Origin: Campylobacteraceae bacterium
GTDB taxonomy: Bacteria > Campylobacterota > Campylobacteria > Campylobacterales > Sulfurospirillaceae
Direction: 5' to 3'
Assembly (NCBI GenBank): GCA_027013265.1
Contig: JALUXQ010000204.1
Location: forward strand, 1 to 6,981
DNA: 6,981 nucleotides
Shown here piece by piece: positions 5,741 to 6,981 of the stretch. The notes beneath the pieces were generated by a model. That model saw only the letters and a program-made list of their open reading frames with translations. It was not told the DNA's origin and ran no database searches. The first letter of the stretch is position 1. Each line of letters begins with the position of its first letter. The position numbers and the translations under genes are program-made.

Positions 5741-6553
5741 ATGAAAATAGAAAACTTAATATTAGAATTTTTAAAACAAAATCCTAAAACTTCTTCTAAA
5801 TTAAGAGAAATTTTTCCGACAACAAAACTATTTACAGAAGATGAATCAATTTGGTTGTCTAATCTACAAAAAGAGTTTGAAATAAATATTTCCAAATTGA
5901 GTGATTTTGCGATAAAAAAAGAGTTTGAACGACTTGCTATCGATGTGAGCTGGAAATCTTCACAAATAGAGGGCAATACCTATTCGCTACTAGAAACAGA
6001 GAGACTTTTGAAGGAAAAAGTAACTGGAGAAGGAAAATCAAAAGAAGAAGCTGTAATGTTGCTAAATCATAAAGAAGCGATTGATTTTATAATTGAAAAT
6101 CCTGATTATTTATCTCCTTTATCGGCATCAAAAATTGAAGATATTCATGCCATCTTAACAAAAGAACTTGTAACTGACAGAAATATAAGAAAAAGGCGAG
6201 TTGGCATATCAGGTACTAATTATCGGCCGATAGACAATGAATTTCAAATAAAAGAGGCACTATCTCTGGCTTGTGATCTGATAAATGAGAAAGATAATGT
6301 TTTTGAGCAAGCCTTTCTTGCACTAATTCTTATCTCATACATTCAGCCGTTTGTTGATGGAAATAAGAGAACGGCAAGAATTTTAAGCAATGCAATACTG
6401 ATAAATCATAGATATTGCCCTATCTCATTTAGGACGGTTGACAGTGTTGATTATAAAAAAGCCATGTTACTGTTTTATGAACAAAATAATATCACAGTTT
6501 TTAAGGAAATATTTATAAAACAATATGAATTTGCGATAAAAACATATTTTTAG
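5741..6553 (+). CDS. Fic-domain protein with Gln in place of the catalytic His
   Basis: 270 aa. Fic enzymes usually transfer AMP or another phosphate-containing group to a hydroxyl side chain of a target protein. Residues 73-79 (SSQIEGN, Glu77) match the class II inhibitory motif (S/T)xxxE(G/N), placed N-terminal to the Fic core. RKRRVGISGTNYRP (150-163) is the target-docking flap. The active-site loop is QPFVDGNKRTAR (202-213): Asp206, Asn208, Arg210 and the inhibitory-Glu partner Arg213 are kept, but the usual His is Gln202, and Lys209 replaces the Gly of GNGR, as in Doc-like GNKR loops. Residues 1-25 (ENLILEFLKQNPKTSSKLREI) resemble part of a winged helix-turn-helix. The start at 5741 is the first ATG after an in-frame stop at 5720-5722, and its own ribosome site is weak. 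No separate antitoxin gene is seen. Family is secure; activity, target and role are unknown. It could be a divergent enzyme, a pseudoenzyme or a regulator. Confidence 0.92.
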   Translation: MKIENLILEFLKQNPKTSSKLREIFPTTKLFTEDESIWLSNLQKEFEINISKLSDFAIKKEFERLAIDVSWKSSQIEGNTYSLLETERLLKEKVTGEGKSKEEAVMLLNHKEAIDFIIENPDYLSPLSASKIEDIHAILTKELVTDRNIRKRRVGISGTNYRPIDNEFQIKEALSLACDLINEKDNVFEQAFLALILISYIQPFVDGNKRTARILSNAILINHRYCPISFRTVDSVDYKKAMLLFYEQNNITVFKEIFIKQYEFAIKTYF

Positions 6554-6582
6554 ATTTAGTTTGTAAATTTTCAAGAGTTATT

Positions 6583-6598
6583 TGGAATTATATTCGCT
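6583..6598 (+). promoter_or_regulatory. Candidate sigma-54 promoter of the pilin gene
   Basis: TGGAATTATATTCGCT has the GG (6584-6585), N10, GC (6596-6597) spacing that defines sigma-54 promoters, and agrees at 8 of the 12 informative positions of TGGCACG-N4-TTGCW. Predicted transcription start is near 6609, about 39 bases before the pilin ATG. Sigma-54 control of pilin genes is known in other bacteria (PilR-type systems), and sigma-54 runs flagellar genes in Campylobacterota. A match this short can arise by chance, and a sigma-70-type box lies just downstream. Confidence 0.35.
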
Positions 6599-6614
6599 TT
6601 TAGTTTAATTATGA

Positions 6615-6620
6615 TATAAT
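6615..6620 (+). promoter_or_regulatory. TATAAT -10 box before the pilin gene
   Basis: A perfect TATAAT (context ATGATATAATTG) predicts a start near 6627, 21 bases before the ATG and just ahead of the GAGGAG ribosome site. No good -35 hexamer is present. It may work as a second promoter beside the sigma-54-like site or be the only real one. A 5-bp dyad (TGATA 6612-6616, TATCA 6631-6635) surrounds it, too short to interpret. Confidence 0.5.
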
Positions 6621-6647
6621 TGTCAAAATCTATCAAGAGGAGAGAAT

Positions 6648-6981
6648 ATGAGAAGAAGTGGTTTTACAATGGTGGAGTTAATCTTTGTCATCGTGATAAT
6701 AGGTATTTTGGCCGCAACTGCGTTGCCAAAGTTTGCTGGAGTCAAGGATAAAGCCAAGGTAAATAGTGAATTGTCTGCTATGACCAGTATGGATGGATCT
6801 ATAGTTGCTCAAAAAGAGTTTAGGGCAGATGACTATAATGATGATAATATCAGCTGGAATGACAGTGGATTGGCAAGTACAACAGGTGTTACAGGTGCTA
6901 CATATACCACAGTCAATACAAATAAAAAAGTTTTAGCAAAAATAGGCAAAAAAACTGAAAATTTAAAAATAGTAGGATATT
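6648..6981 (+). CDS. Type IV pilin-like / pseudopilin prepilin, 3'-truncated
   Basis: The ORF starts at ATG 6648 with AGGAG (6638-6642) 5 bases upstream and is still open at the window edge; 111 residues are visible. The start is a classic prepilin signal: MRRSG with a basic leader, cleavage expected after Gly5, mature N-terminus Phe6, and Glu10 at +5. It is followed by the hydrophobic helix LIFVIVIIGILAATALP (11-27), which anchors the subunit in the inner membrane before assembly. Processing needs a PilD-type peptidase encoded elsewhere. The globular part begins KFAGVKDKAKVNSELSAM and continues into an acidic, Asn/Gly/Ser/Thr-rich stretch (about 60-92); no Cys is visible. Such short pilin-like genes are common in free-living Campylobacterota and are often labelled as type II secretion proteins. 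Whether this is a major pilin, minor pilin or secretion pseudopilin cannot be decided without the C-terminus and further neighbours. Confidence 0.9.
   Translation, partial: MRRSGFTMVELIFVIVIIGILAATALPKFAGVKDKAKVNSELSAMTSMDGSIVAQKEFRADDYNDDNISWNDSGLASTTGVTGATYTTVNTNKKVLAKIGKKTENLKIVGY

Noticed and set aside
5719..5976. 85-codon open frame on the - strand over the Fic start
   Set aside because: It is antisense to the conserved Fic N-terminal region, its Ser/Phe-rich composition is typical of a shadow of A-rich coding DNA, and it has no family resemblance.
6554..6582. Terminator after Fic
   Set aside because: I found no stable hairpin between the Fic stop codon and the pilin promoter region, so Fic transcripts may run on into the pilin gene.

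Overview
The window looks like chromosomal DNA of a free-living Campylobacterota bacterium, probably related to Sulfurimonas, Sulfurovum or Sulfuricurvum. The basis is low G+C, codon use rich in AAA/TTA/ATA, promoters with good TATAAT boxes but poor -35 boxes, and a prepilin start (MRRSGFTMVELIFVIVIIGILAA) of a style common in that group. This placement is inference, because no rRNA or other phylogenetic marker is present.

Layout from left to right. (1) The last 471 codons of htpG (bacterial Hsp90), + strand, with the N-terminal ATPase domain cut off by the window edge. (2) A 52-bp convergent gap holding one long hairpin that probably ends both flanking genes. (3) A - strand pair, in transcription order a Rep/UvrD/PcrA-type SF1 DNA helicase (675 aa), then 62 bp downstream an exported DUF255/YyaL/SPATA20-like thioredoxin-fold protein (671 aa). 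(4) A 165-bp divergent control region with two back-to-back TATAAT promoters, a 20-codon leader ORF with a good ribosome binding site, and a 7-bp inverted repeat ending just before the next gene. (5) A + strand Fic-domain protein (270 aa) that keeps the class II inhibitory motif but has Gln where the catalytic His should be. (6) A 94-bp gap with a sigma-54-like GG-N10-GC element and a TATAAT box, then (7) the first 111 codons of a type IV pilin-like/pseudopilin gene that runs off the right edge.

The genes do not form one pathway. HtpG, the helicase and the DUF255 protein look like ordinary housekeeping genes. The accessory-looking part is the right-hand 1.4 kb: the Fic gene with its leader and the pilin. 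The most interesting signals are the His-to-Gln change in the Fic active-site motif, the leader ORF and hairpin that may gate Fic translation, and the possible sigma-54 control of the pilin. I see no tRNA, rRNA, CRISPR array, insertion sequence or attachment site, and no intergenic stretch longer than 300 bases.
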